Source: Lophius americanus
Taxonomy: Eukaryota > Chordata > Actinopteri > Lophiiformes > Lophiidae
Length of the DNA: 64,000 bases
NCBI GenBank assembly: GCA_037951165.1
Contig: JBBDHG010000051.1
Location: forward strand, 1-64,000
Direction: 5' to 3'
Under the pieces are notes generated by a model, which saw only the letters and a program-made list of their open reading frames with translations, ran no database searches and was not told the DNA's origin. Positions 22,610 through 34,800 of the stretch are shown here, in pieces. A program made the translations under genes and the position numbers. How positions within the stretch are numbered: the stretch's first letter is position 1; each line of letters begins with the position of its first letter.

Positions 22610-23170
22610 AAGGCTTACTTCGCCAACCCTCAAACTAAGGGTATATCCCTGAAAAGCCCCCAATCCCCTGTGTTTTACAAGCAATCCACTGACTGAAGTC
22701 AATATTAAATATGAAGTAATGTCCACAGAATAAAAAAAAAAAAAAAAGAAGCTGCCCCTAGTTAGTAAAATATGAACTATTGGTGTAAAACATGATACGT
22801 ACATCATAAATCTCCTCAATATGATTCATATGCACCAAAATTGTACTAAATAGGAGAAAATATTGGGAATCTATGGTCCGAAAACTCCCCCCATACTGTC
22901 ATAAATATGCAACCGACCTTTCCCAAAATCAAGCCAGTTGTTCCTCGCATTAAGGTTAATGGGGGAATAAAGTTTGGAAACAGTCCATGACATAGTTTTT
23001 GAGTTATGTCTGGAAAACGGTGCGTTTCATAAAAAGGCTCCCTCTAATGTGTAAAATATGAACTAACTACCAGTTAACATGAAGGATCTGATACGGTTAA
23101 GATTTAGTATCCACAACTTCTCTGGGATATAAATAGCAGCAACTGTTTTGAAAAACTTTATGTAGTGAAT
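22610..23170 (-). repeat. CTAGGGGGAGC-family repeat, minus strand
   Basis: Contains the reversed right-end module (AAAAGCCCCCAATCCCCTGT at about 22655) and then GTTCCTCGCATTAAGGTTAA, GAAAACTCCCCCCATACTGT and AAAAAGGCTCCCTCTAATGT. Order and orientation are the mirror image of the copy at 42540-43320. Confidence 0.75.
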
Positions 23171-23714
23171 AAATTGGAGTAAAAAAGAAAATATCATACA
23201 ATCTCAAAAAGTAACTGCCTCCATTGACGTCACATCACTACATATCACACTTTGTCTCGCTTGAGAATCTCAGGCGAACCTCCTGTTGATTTATCCACCG
23301 GGGTCAAAGGTGGACCGTGTTGTTATGACTTCTGGTGTAAATGTTGTTGAACTTTTTCACGTGGCATGGTTGTAGTGGGTAAACTATGAAGCCAAAGCTG
23401 CTCCTTGGATCCAAGCAAAGTGACCCTTCTTGAAAACAGACTCCATCTGGAAGCAATCTCCCGCCTACATCGGCGCTGTTCGGATCGCTTACCGGGACGG
23501 ATACCATCGCTGCCTCGGAGCGCTAGTCCACGAGCAAAGTGATGAACGAGTGGCTCATGTGAAATCGGCCAACCTGATGTCAGGTTTTTGCAGACCAACT
23601 CACGCCGCATGAAAATAAACAGAAATTCCTTCTGAGAACACAAACATGGCTCCTGGGCGACCCATTGGTTTTAATCAACGCCTGGGATTATTCTGGTTCG
23701 GCTGCTGAAACTGT

Positions 23715-23995
23715 ATACATATGTATATATATAGCGCCAAATCACAGTGAGTTATCTCACGGCACTTTCCAACATAGCAGCTGTGGACCACACTATGTAA
23801 TTTACAGAAAACCAGCGTTCCCACACACGTAAGCGCTTGGCGACAGTGGCGAAGAAAAACTGCCTTTCATCAAGCAGAAACCGCCACGTCTGTAGGCGCG
23901 TGGCTTCCTGCCCGGTCCGTATAGGACGAGTGGGTGAGACAGAAAATACACAGCAATAACAACTACTGTAATACTAATATGGTGGCAGGTATGAG
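23715..23995 (+). repeat. Dispersed repeat (GCGCCAAATCACAG family), copy 1
   Basis: Starts TATATATAGCGCCAAATCAC, continues TCTCACGGCACTTTCC and then GGCGACAGTGGCGAAGAAAA plus ACTGCCTTTCATCAAGCAGA. It is the same family as 25975-26155 (reversed) and 59325-59545. This is a common fish interspersed element; I do not assign it a class. Confidence 0.75.
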
Positions 23996-25974
23996 TCACA
24001 ATTTTTCAGCCTACTCTTAAATGTAGAGAAAGTTTCTAGTGGCTCATTTATACGTCACGTGTCGACAAAAATACACGGGTCTGTTTCAGACGTCGTATCC
24101 GTGAAGGCACAGATACTTCCACAAATCCTTCACGTTGCCATTGATACGACCACAAGATGGCGTCAAAGAGTCACAAGTGTCAACAGCAACAACATTTGCT
24201 CGTTTGTCATGTGAGTGGACTGTAGAACGTTAAAGAGTCAAAACACTTTGGTGGAGGCTGAGTGACCCCCTGATGACCTCTTCTCCAGGCCGAGCATGCG
24301 TCCATTTTACTGAAGGGCCGGAACATCACCTGATATAGACTTGATCTTAGTCAAACCAATCATGCTACCTAAAGGTTAAACATCTGTGAGCAGCCCAGTT
24401 GGGATAGGTTCAAGGAAATCAGTCATTGTCTTAGTTAAAAGAAATATTTGTCGTCGCCGGAGTCAAAGGAGGGGAAGCAGTTGTTTCAAACTTCCAAGTG
24501 TTTGAAGGCAAATTAATACCAGGTGAGGCCAAAGTGATGAATTATGTCTGTCAGATTTTATGATTAAAAAGCGATTAATGAGCCCAGGAAGGTAAGGTTC
24601 AGTGGCGCTACGACTATTAGTAAACCCGGCTACGAGACGAGAGAAAAGAATCTCTCCTCAATTAAGCCGGGAAATATTTTCACCAGACCAAACCGGACTT
24701 TTTCTAGTTTGGAGAATGTAGTTTTCTTGTAAAGTCTTTGTGTTGTTTTCTTTGGTCTGAGGGTTTCGAGGCTTAAACCATAGAAAGTCAACATTTCAAC
24801 AGTACCTCTGTCCTGCAGTCAAACTTATGAAACATTCTGGGCTGCCCAGTAACATCCATCCATCTCCAGGGAGATGTTTCAGACCTCAACAGCACCATGT
24901 AGGCCAAACCTCGCAAACACGGCCCGAGCCGGAGGAAAACCAGAAACCAAAGAGAGGCTTTAGCATCACAGATTTCACAACAGGAGATCTCCTTTCTTTT
25001 AACACAGCCTTGGCAGAAGCGGGAGATTCGTAAAAAAACAGAGCCAACGATTCTACTGAAGCCCCGACAGAGCAGAAAAGCAAAAACATTCAAAAAAAAA
25101 AGTAACAATTTAGTCTCTTTCGCAAACTTAAGAATGTGCTACAATCGATGGGGAGCTAAATCAACAACATCCCGTCACTCCTGTGGGTCCAGGATCTCCA
25201 TAACTATGTACCGGGATGAAGTCTGACAGGGGCATTCATGACCCCTGGAGGAAGAATCCTACCGCCTATTAACTTTTCAACAATCCTGTGACGGGTTACC
25301 AAGAATGGCAGTGAACACATTCCTGCCCCAGGAGTTTTGACATCCACACTTTTCAGGGCGCCTTAGAAAGATTTTTTAACCTTGGGCTTATGGTTTGATG
25401 ATAATGTAATTTTAGGGAATTACCAAGTAATAACAGGCCAAAAGCTTCTTATTGTTGCCATTAAGGAGGTTTTCACTTTCATTTTTTTCTATTTGCAGGG
25501 TACCGCAAAGACCACGCGAGAGATTTTGTTGAAAAGCCGAGGGATGGTCTGATATGTGATTTAATGTCATTGGATCCAGATTTTGTTTTTGGTTCTAACG
25601 TTGTTGTATGCCTTTTTGCGATGTGACTTTGATGTCTTTTTGCTACGGGACTGTGATGGCTTTGGTGTCTTTGCGACATATGGCCATGGTGGCTTTGATG
25701 TCCCAATTTCTCTCAATGACTTAATTCTCATTAAATTTCATCATTATGATGTGCACATGGTATTTAGCAATAATTGTTCAATATTAAGACTCTTATGTCA
25801 AAAGCGGCGCTGTGAAAAAGTGTTCTGAGGGATTTCTTTCATTTGTGTCGGAGTGGAAACCTGTTTGGATGCTAAAAGGCTAAAAAGTTTATCCGATACC
25901 TAAAATTACCGTAGTAATAAACATATCCCATTCGGTCAAGGCGGGTGTCCGTCCACTGAGTTTCGGGTCTACTC
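23996..25974. other. Intergenic, no gene seen
   Basis: About 2 kb of mixed composition. A possible LINE-type scrap lies at 25490-25560 (GGTACCGCAAAGACCACGCG). Short open frames at 24788-25108 overlap on both strands and match no family. Confidence 0.4.
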
Positions 25975-26155
25975 AAGGTTTCCGCCTGTTAAAAGGCAGT
26001 TTTTTCTCGCCACTGTCGCCAAGTGCTGCTCACGGAGGAATTTGTTGGGTCTCTGTAAGATAATTATATAGAGTTTGGTCTAGACCTGCTCTTTCTGGAA
26101 AACACCTTGACTGTTTTTGTGAATTGGCGCTTTATAAATAAAGTTTGATTGATGA
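25975..26155 (-). repeat. Dispersed repeat (GCGCCAAATCACAG family), copy 2
   Basis: Reads CCTGTTAAAAGGCAGTTTTT, CTCGCCACTGTCGCCAAGTG and GAATTGGCGCTTTATAAATA, which is the reverse complement of the family at 23715 and 59325. Confidence 0.8.
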
Positions 26156-26229
26156 TCGATCAGATTCCCAGATTCACTAAATCCATTCAAAAAGTTTACA
26201 TAGACTGACCACCAGAAGTAAAAGACCAT

Positions 26230-26660
26230 TCTTGACCCCAGAGGTTCTCAGTCTGATCTCTTCCTTCCATGGTCCCTCCAGGAACCACCGGGGATCCGTC
26301 GGTTTATTTTTCCATACTTCTGAGTGGCTCGTTCACTTTTGTTCACGCTCCCCCCCCCCTCGGCGGTCTGAGACCTCCTGGACATGTGTACACTCCGTCC
26401 TCTCCAACCTCCGAGTCTGAGGCCGGGGTAATTAAAATACGAGCATTGTGCTGCATGTGAAAGAGGCCAACTGTGATTAACTGCTACTGCCGGGATGAAT
26501 TCATGAAGGTCAAGCCAAACATTCCCTCTGAGACCCAATATGGTCTGAGTCGCTTAGGGCCGAGGAGACATCTGAAACACTTCAGCCATTCAGCTTTATC
26601 TCTCGCCATCTCATCTTCTCATCTCTCGCTGCACATTCGACGCGTCGTCAGTGGATGAGG
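26230..26660. other. Candidate conserved non-coding block
   Basis: This repeat-poor, GC-balanced stretch stands out from its AT-rich surroundings. It includes GGGGTAATTAAAATACGAGC, with a homeodomain-type TAATTA core. No exon is supported. Conservation is inferred from texture only and was not tested. Confidence 0.2.
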
Positions 26661-27154
26661 CTGATGCTTTCTTCTGGCTGGGGCATTTTGAGGTTTTAGC
26701 AACAGTCCAGTTATGGACAACTTTTTTTTTTTTGCCAGTCAGAATCTTTAGCATGCTAGGAAGACGACTGCTAGATAGGAATGTTTTCGGGGCGGCGCTG
26801 GTTGAATGTCTGATCATGCAAAATGATGCGTTTGCGCGCCGGTCAAAGTGCAAAGATTAAATGACGCAATTCAATGATCTTTTAAAAAGTTTTTGGATTA
26901 ATTTCGTGAAAGATCAAAAGAAAATTCTGGCAAATTTTGAAGAAATAAGTGAAAAAGCCACATTCCAACGGGAAATCGGGCTTTAATATTAATGAATAAA
27001 AACTGTAGGATTGACAAGTATTTTGTAAATAAAATCGCTGACCACAAAATATAACATAAAAACAGAATGTTTTATATATACAATTATAAAATAATAAAAA
27101 TGTAATCGATACAATAGAAATAAAATAGAATAGCGTTTTTGCCTTGCTTTTTTA

Positions 27155-27193
<39 letters not shown>

Positions 27194-27229
27194 ATATACA
27201 TCTCAAGGCGTTTATCCTTGAGTAAATAA
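26661..27229. other. AT-rich intergenic DNA with (AT)n
   Basis: No gene. An (AT)n microsatellite lies at about 27156-27190. Confidence 0.6.
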
Positions 27230-27890
27230 ACCTGTACAACAGGAATGTTTGGACCCAGGGTTTCCCAGCAGAACATTGTTCAAAGCATCACACTGCCTTC
27301 ACCAGCCTGGCCTTCTTCCCATAATGCATCCTGGCCCCGGGTCATCCATCCACATGATGTAAAAGAGAACCTGATTCATTAGACCAGACCATCTCCTTCT
27401 ATAAGAAGTCCAGTTCTGATGCTGACGGTTCTATCGTTGCAACTTCGGACACTCTGTGGCTACACAGACCCAAAAGCAGAAGGTTGTGATGCTGCTGTTA
27501 GTTCTGACACCTGACTGTCAGAACCAGCATTAACCTCCTCACCAGTTTGTGCTGCAGTTGGATCAGAATGAACCTCCGGCACCCATGACCCTCTGGTCCA
27601 CCTGACCTCTTCGGTAGGTACTAACCACTTCAGACTAGGAACATCCAGCAAGACCTGCAGACCTGGAGGAGTTCTGACCCAGTCTGTCCCAGTCAAAGTG
27701 ATTCGGATTGTTAAACTTTACCAATCTCTCCTGCTTCCAACGTCATTTTCAGGACAGAATGTTCCCTCACTGACTAATACATCCCACCCACTGACAGGTG
27801 TCACGGTAACGAGATAACAAATGATATTATTATTATTATTATTATTCACTTCACCTGGCACTGGTTATAATGTTATGGCCCCCATTAGCC
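27230..27890 (-). mobile_element. Tc1-like family B element, minus strand
   Basis: On the minus strand it encodes decayed transposase text (AAQTGEEVNAGSDSQVSEL) matching the helix-turn-helix part of other copies. It ends with the reverse of AACATTGTTCTGCTGGGAAA, found at the 3' end of the family's coding part. At the other edge GGTTATAATGTTATGGCC is the terminal inverted repeat. An (ATT)n run lies at about 27825-27845. Confidence 0.75.
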
Positions 27891-28685
27891 TAATATCCTT
27901 TTTCAGAGCTGCAGTGTTGGACCTTTGCGCTCTCTGAGTTCCCTCCACTACTTTAATTCATTTTCTTAGAACTCTTAGAACATAGTAGCCCAAAGTCTAT
28001 GACGCAACATCTCTTCCGCTGCGTCACCCAGAAACTTAGTACCCCAGAATAAAACCACAGATTTCGCCTCTGAGTGAAATAGTTTGTGAAAACAATGGAT
28101 TATATTCCACTAATTTCTTAATTGAGAGCCAAAGCAACCGTTTCAGCTGTGACTGCAGAGTCAGAACTCTTTCGGCGTACACTTCACTCCACCCCCCCCA
28201 GGTCCAGCCTCCATGAGTGATGAAACGGCGGCGAGCCTCTGTGGAGTAACCACTTCAAGATGTTAGGCCTCCATATTTGAAAATGATCCTTCATCTGTAA
28301 CTTTCACTGCTCTGTCCCAAATGAAAGGGTCTGCGTGTGAAAGAGAGACCCCGCCCCCCCCCTCCATCAGTATGAACCCTCAGGACACGCTTTGACCAGT
28401 CTGACGGTATGGGAGGGGGTCCGTTCCTAATGGTCTGTCCCTAAGAATCATTGATTTGACATAAAAAGGAGCACATAGTAGCCCAGAGGCCCCTTCGTTA
28501 TTATTCCAGGCATTAAATACCCAGAGTTTCCCTCAGACGTGATATACTATATATAAATATACGTATAATTATCCGTCATTTTTGCTGTCGCAGCTGATTA
28601 GCAAACATTTTTCACTTCCTGAAAAACTGACACTGTATATATATTTTGCAGAAACGGTACATTTACTTCAGATGTAAATTAGCTT
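27891..28685. other. Intergenic, no gene seen
   Basis: Starts with a short scrap (GGACCTTTGCGCTCTCTGAG) whose counterpart sits at about 50905. The rest shows no repeats or exons I recognise. Confidence 0.4.
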
Positions 28686-28925
28686 ATAGCTAACCCTCCT
28701 CCCACTGTTTTTCGGACATAACTTCTTATTTGTTGGCCTGATTTATTCCAAAATCGGCGCATATGAGTGGAGTCGACAAATTTTACTGTAATAGTTCGTA
28801 TTTTACTTACTTTAGAAAAAAAACTGGGGACATAACTTCACATTTAATTAACAATCAGTGAAAATGCTTGAACAACGCAGAGGATTGGGGGCTCTCAGGG
28901 ACATGCCCTGGCTGGAACTGTTTTT
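28686..28925 (+). repeat. CTAGGGGGAGC-family repeat, 3' part only
   Basis: GGACATAACTTCTTATTTGT and TTGGCCTGATTTATTCC belong to the repeated block of the family. It is followed by the right-end module (ACGCAGAGGATTGGGGGCTC). The CTAGGGGG word itself has decayed. Confidence 0.6.
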
Positions 28926-29460
28926 TTCACTTTTGGATTTTCTCATTGCTTCATGGACCGACTCTACATTTGTCTTCATTATTGAAAACACTGACCTGCT
29001 CCCTGCCTCCTGTGTCGACGTCTGCATTTGGGTCCTATTCTGAGCCGTACCTGATCCAGAATTGACCACAGGTGTCTCCAGTTTTAACAAACTGGAGAAC
29101 CGCTGACTTGTTTTAAAAATGCTCCTGTGGTTCCAAAACATCTAAAACTTCACGGACGACGGACCTTTATTTACTTTCACACACAATTTCCTCCATAGAC
29201 CCAGACGGGTCGCTGCGTCAGGTACTTCTGTCTTCTTACTCTCCAGATGGATGAGCCTCTCAAGGCTCCGATGACTGGAGCAGAAGTGTTGCAATGAGTT
29301 TCACAATCGAGCTCTGAGGTGCAAAATCCACCGGGACAGGAAGTGGAATTTAAGCACAAGCTGGAAAGCATTTAGTATTTTGTTAACATAAACCTGTTTA
29401 GTGTGAAAGAGGATGAAGCCCCCCGAAGTGACAGATGTGTCTCGAATGGTGAAGGGTGAA
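28926..29460. other. Intergenic, no gene seen
   Basis: Unremarkable sequence up to the (GGT)n tract. Overlapping short open frames on both strands at 28848-29371 match no family. Confidence 0.4.
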
Positions 29461-29464
29461 GGGT

Positions 29465-29509
29465 GAGGGTGGTGGTGGTGGTGGTGGTGGTGGTGGTGGT
29501 GGTGGTGGT

Positions 29510-29551
<42 letters not shown>
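29465..29551 (+). repeat. (GGT)n tract passing into a 42-base G run
   Basis: About 15 GGT units (29468-29510) are followed by 42 consecutive G at 29510-29551. Minus-strand frames of P and H runs are by-products. Long homopolymers like this are also where assemblies are least reliable. Confidence 0.9.
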
Positions 29552-29553
<2 letters not shown>

Positions 29554-29559
29554 GGCTCT

Positions 29560-30469
29560 TTGGAGCTTTTTTCATTGAAATTCAGGGCTGATCCAGTCAT
29601 TCTTTCTGTCATGTCGATACGGAACCGAGCAAATACAGTCCCTTCTCCTTCCGCTGCGCTCCCATCCATAAGTAGGGAGAGTGCTGACTCAGGGTTATTG
29701 CAGATAATTGGGCGTTCTGGGTCACCGATGCCTCAAGCAAGGTTCTCCCAAATGAAGCAGTCTGACACAGTCAGGAGGAGAGTGACCACTCTGCCTTCCT
29801 GCAGGAAAGAACTCTAATATGCAGTATGAAATTGCTTTTGTCTTCATACAAGTCATTTCTGCTGAAGCGTAATTGATTCTGGGGGAGTTTTTTTTTTTTA
29901 AGTATTCAGCCCTTCAGTGAAAAAATTGCCTCCCTCCACATCTCAAATGAAGATCTCCGTCTGCTGATCGCCGCGAAGGAGTTTGCTGAATTGTAACTGG
30001 CCGAGCGTAGGACCGAAGAGGAACAGAACAAAAACAAAGGCTGCTTTCATGATGCTGGCGGTCTGTTTGGGCGGCCGGTTGAAGAGTCTTGAGACACCAG
30101 AGGGAAATTCACCGGACCTTCAAAGGCAGGGCCCAGCGGGGAGTGCTGGCAAACTGCTGGTTTGGACAGCTTGCATACTTCACACAACCCCAGTATGCAT
30201 ACACACAACATCCCCAGAACCATGGATGAGTGAACACAGCAAAGGCTAAGAGTAATGGATTACTTTTAATCACATTATTTCAATTACACTGCTAACAGGA
30301 CTATTTGAGGATTGGGTATATGAGGTTATATGAGTTGGACTGGTGCCGACCGGAATCCCTTCTGCTATTACAAGGCAGTAGGTTCTCCGATCCCAACTGG
30401 GTCTGTGTGGATAGGCTCCGCCCCCTTCACAGTTAACCCCCCCAAAACGATCAATCTGCATTAATATCT
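29560..30469. other. Intergenic, no gene seen
   Basis: About 29900-30250 is comparatively repeat-poor and GC-balanced and could contain a conserved non-coding element, but no feature there is diagnostic. Confidence 0.35.
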
Positions 30470-31800
30470 GGTTTGTGCTGGACTAGATCCACCTAGACCC
30501 GATCCCTACCTGATCTCTGTGCAACCACATCATCACTGAAGAGAGACCGTCTTCAGAAATAGGAAGTTGACTCCTGGGTCTCACCAGTAGCACATTATGC
30601 CAAAATCACAGGAAATCCCAGGGGGTGATTGAAATCCATCATTCTGGAAAGGGTTCCAAAGCTGTTTCTGAGGTTATGGGACACGGATCCACAGCGAGAC
30701 ACATGATCTACACATGGAGAAGACCCGGATCAATAGTGAACCTTCACAGGAGGAAACCGCCTTCCAGAATTCCTCCTAGAGCACGATGAAGGTTCATTCA
30801 GGAAGTCACAAAAAATCAATAGAGAACATTTAAGGAACTGCTGACCTCTCACCTCAAAACATTAAGGCTGGTCTGAATTGACCCACAACACACCTGGATA
30901 ACTTCAGGGCTTCTGGGAAACTCTTTTCTGGACTGATGAGTGGAAAGCTGAACCGTTTGAAGACATGGATTCCGTTTCATCTGGAGGAAACCAAACACAG
31001 CATCTCTACAAGAAGAACTTCAGACCGACGGTCAAACATGGAGGTGGCAGTGGAAGGTTGTGGAGATGATCTGCTGCTTCAGGACCAGGACGATTCACCA
31101 TCATTGAGGGAAACGGGAATTCTGCTCTGTAGCAGAATATTCTGAAGGAGAAGGTCAGGTCATCAGTCTGTGAGATGATGTTCCCAAGCAGAAGAGTAAG
31201 AACCACTATGAGTGTCTCCTAGTCAAAGTCTGAACCTTCAACCCCACTGAGATGCTGTGATGGGACCTGAATAGATCCGTTCATGCTCACAGACCCTGCA
31301 ATAGAACTGAACTACAGCAGTTCTGCAAAGAAGTGTGGGCCAAATTTCCAGCGCAGTGATGTTAGAGACGGAGTTCAAGATATCAGAAGGATTTGGGTGG
31401 AACCAGATATCATTTCAGGGGGGTGAATACTTCTTTACAAAAGGATTTAGGTTTTAGATAACCTTTGATTTAGGTTTTAGACAACCTTTGATTTAGGTTT
31501 TAGATAACCTTTGATTTAGGTTTTAGACAACCTTTGATTTAGGTTTTAGATAACCTTTGATTTAGGTTTTAGATAACCTTTGATTTAGGTTTTAGATAAC
31601 CTTTGATTTAGGTTTTAGATAACCTTTGATTTAGGTTTTAGATAACCTTTGATTTAGGTTTTAGATAACCTTTGATTTAGGTTTTAGATAACCTTTGATT
31701 TAGGTTTTAGATAACCTTTGATTTAGGTTTTAGATAACCTTTGATTTAGGTTTTAGTTAACCTTGTTGCCTTAAATAAAAATGTACTCTAACATTTGGAT
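30470..31800 (+). mobile_element. Inactive Tc1-like transposon (family A), plus strand
   Basis: Transposase traces appear in order: NIKAGLN near 30860, LMSGKLNRLKTWIPFHLEET at 30935-30995, VKHGGGSGRL near 31035, and LNPTEMLW then TELQQFCKEVWAKFP at 31235-31350, the block around the last catalytic acidic residue of Tc1 transposases. Stops and frameshifts are scattered throughout. The 3' end (GGGGGGTGAATACTTCTTTA) is followed by a 23-bp tandem array. It aligns with the inverted copy in SMYD5 intron 7. Confidence 0.85.
31440..31765 (+). repeat. 23-bp tandem array at the end of a Tc1-like copy
   Basis: About 14 head-to-tail units of GATTTAGGTTTTAGATAACC plus TTT; a few early units have GACAACC for GATAACC. 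Copies are nearly identical, so the expansion is recent relative to the decayed transposon it sits in. Confidence 0.95.
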
Positions 31801-31809
31801 GGGAGGAGG

Positions 31810-32727
31810 AGATCAAATACTTTTTCACAGCAATGCATGTCACCAATAAAGGGACGATCCGCCTCCGTATCGTCAGGAGACCAATCAACACTCCGTCTGC
31901 TAGAATTTACACAATTCATAGAGGAGCTCCAAATGAAGATGTTCATCTGACGACACCGGCAACAATGAATGTTTGATCAGTTTTAATAGCTTGGACAGAG
32001 GTTTGATAGGGTAAACACTCACATCAGACATGCAGTTTTTGGATGAATATACGTATGCTGGTTTGTTTCACACACTCTATCGCACACGCTCACAGGAAGC
32101 CTCTGAATTATGGATGTAGAAACAGGAAATGCCTCCTGTTACCCTCTTTCACTCAGCCTCTGACCTTGCACTAAATCTATTAGCGGTGCCGCGGGCAATC
32201 AGTGGACCGCCAAGAGGCTCCATGAATGGACCCTTAATTCTTGAGGGCCTCTTGTTCCACTCTCGGCGGGCCCTACCTGATGGGTGGCCGCCGCTCCTTC
32301 TCACAAAGAGGACAGTCATTTCACGCCGTACAAATAAAAGAGCAGTAGGGGAGGCAACGTTGTCTTAACTCCGCTGTGAAGCATCCTGTCTTGTCCCTAA
32401 AAGGTGGTCTCCTGTGTGGTCCGGTGGGTCCGCTTTCACCCCGGTGACCGCTCTGCAGCCCCTAACTGTTTCTTTTGTCTTTGATAGTCATAGTTTGGCT
32501 GTCACCAAACAAATGATCCTAGCTGGAATCAACAGTGTAGATGAAGCCGATCAGTATTAGAGCTTACATTTAATTAAAGATTAAAAACTGCCCTTTTTAA
32601 AGAAATAAATTTACACTAAGAAAATGTTTGGATTAATTGATAGGCATCAAGAGTCATGTATCAGAAAAATGCCGTTGTTTGTTGGTTCCAGCTTGTGAAT
32701 ATTTTTAACCAGCAGACACCATTTAAT
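31810..32727. other. Intergenic; candidate conserved block at 32100-32480
   Basis: The sequence around 32100-32480 is repeat-poor and GC-balanced (for example GCGGTGCCGCGGGCAATCAG, TCTCGGCGGGCCCTACCTGA). It has no exon structure. The suggestion that it is conserved is untested. Confidence 0.25.
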
Positions 32728-33158
32728 ATCACCAACCAGCCATAACATTATGACGGTACCTGTCAGTCTCGGCCTGGAGTCGATGTGCTGAAGCAGAAAA
32801 GCTTGAGGATCTCAGCAACTTTGACAAGGACCGAATTGTGATGCTTCGACAAATGGGTCAGAGCATCTCCAGAACTACAGTTCCTGCTGGTTGTTCCTGG
32901 TCAACAGTGGTTACAACCTGAAAGTGGTCAAAGGAAGGACAACTGGTGAACCGGTGACGGGTTCATTGGCACTTAAGACTCATTGCAACGGCGGTGATGG
33001 CTGGCACATGCTTTGATACAACATGCTGAAAAAGTTAGTGCTGGTTCTGATAGAAAGGCGTTGGAACACACAGTGACATCACACGGTGAGTTTGGCGAGT
33101 AAAAAGGACATTGACGATAGGAGGCAGGTGGTTTTAATGTTATGGCTAATCAGTGTGA
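32728..33158 (+). mobile_element. Tc1-like family B element with both ends
   Basis: Left end CACCAACCAGCCATAACATT; right end GTTTTAATGTTATGGCTAAT then CAGTGTGA. Internal text (ATGGGTCAGAGCATCTCCAG, GTTCTGATAGAAAGGCGTTG) is the helix-turn-helix region of the transposase. The catalytic part is missing. Confidence 0.8.
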
Positions 33159-34650
33159 TTCAGAAAAAAGTAGATCCATACCATCTTCTGCAAAGGCCTC
33201 TGAGTCTAGAGACCTGTTGGCCCACCCAAGGCCCACCCTTCCACAGAATTCATCATCATGAAGAACCAATCAGGAGTTTTCAAACTTTTCCTGCCGAAGG
33301 TCTGCTGGGTCCTAGTGCCTTCTGGTTATCATCGGTCCTTTTACAGTAAAACAGTACGGCGTCTCTAAAGCGCCTTTGTTTGTTTCGAAATGAATAACAG
33401 TGGGAATATAACATTCCATATAGATAAACATGGGAAAAAAATAGAATTTGTTTACCTTCACCGTTACATGGTGGCTGATTTAATCCTCAATTTGAAAACA
33501 GTGTGGTTGATTTTACTTTTCTTTGAGTTAGCCGCTAACCACTAATAGCTGGTTTAGCTGTCATCAAAAACCAAACACCCTGTCGGACCTTCCCGTCTGG
33601 CGTAAAATTATGTAATCCACCTAAATTGAACGTTCTGTGAGGTCCTCTGTTTGGGTCTTCCACACAGAGCTCCAATCTTCATCCTGGGCTGTTTTTGTTT
33701 CCTTTTGGGGAACCCGACTCTTTCTGGGGGCTTCCAGCCATTCAGTGTTTATCAGCGGGATCAATGCAGCATCTGTGTCTCTCTGCCCCATGAGACTCTG
33801 TGGGATTTAATCCTTCTCCACTCGAGTGGATCCTGAATCTTCCAATTCACTCACCTTGGCCCCCAGAGGACAGTGATGGGGGTGGGGTGGGGGGGGGGCA
33901 GATTTCCCATGGAGCTGAAAAACTCTGCATGGTGTTTGTGCACTGTATGGCGAGACAGTTGTAGCATGAAATGCCTTTTAATGCACGTGGTTCACATTAT
34001 CATAGATGGAGAGAGAAAAGCTGATGTGGACGGGGAATCGGAGCGGCGCGTCTCCTGCATTGCTTCCGCACGTACGGCTGCACAACCGGGCCTGGATCCA
34101 ATAATAAGATGATTTCAGACTGATTTCCCTCGGTCGGATTTCCCTCACGAACATCGATGTAAATTTGAGATGTGCGGATCTCCAGGGACTCAAAGAGAGT
34201 CAATCAAACAAGCTAATGGTCGAACAGAGGACGCTTGGTTAAAGGCTAATAACAAAAAAATATGGATTTGATTGTTATTCGTCTTATGAAACTTGCCTGC
34301 AGCTTCAGGCTGAATAAGAAAAAAAGTTCTTTTTCCTTAGGTAGGATTTATTCTAACCACCCACCCTTTTTCTTTTATGGATATCTATAATGAGAACCAT
34401 TATAAGCTAAAGCTAATGGATGTCACGTAATTATCATAATTGGCTGTGATTGCACCTCCACTTCATGGCCACTTCTTTGGAGTGTCTTAGTGATGTAAAG
34501 ATCAGAAGAAAAAAACAAAACTTTAAGCAGGCACATTAAAAGGAGCTTTTACCAGCATTATTAACCAGACTAAAGCAAAGTTCACGAGGTTTAACTTTGT
34601 TATTTTAGTTTTCTATTATGTTTTTCAATCATGTTCGCTCGTATTCATGG
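33159..34650. other. Intergenic, no gene seen
   Basis: Mixed sequence with a short G run at 33885-33898. Open frames are short and overlapping. Confidence 0.4.
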
Positions 34651-34654
34651 AACT

Positions 34655-34800
34655 GTCCGTCTACTTCAGCCGGAGTCGGGTCGCAGGGGCAGCAGGGTAA
34701 ACAGGCTACACGAAATGTTCCTCTACCCAGCAACGCTCTCCGGCTTATCGTGGAGAATTCCTCAGATGGTATCACCATCACTTTACGACAGTTTATCGGC
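34655..34800 (-). mobile_element. LINE 3' end (Rex3/RTE-like), minus strand
   Basis: TTCAGCCGGAGTCGGGTCGC, GGGGCAGCAGG and CCAGCAACGCTCTCC correspond, reversed, to the 3' end of the fish LINE also seen at 36310-36450 and 56400-56590. Confidence 0.6.

Noticed and set aside
23304..23643. Overlapping 60-106 codon frames on both strands
   Set aside because: Frames on both strands are mutually exclusive, unspliced and without recognised motifs.
30936..31206. Short frames as independent genes
   Set aside because: They are pieces of the frameshifted Tc1-like transposase; the same text recurs, reversed, in SMYD5 intron 7.
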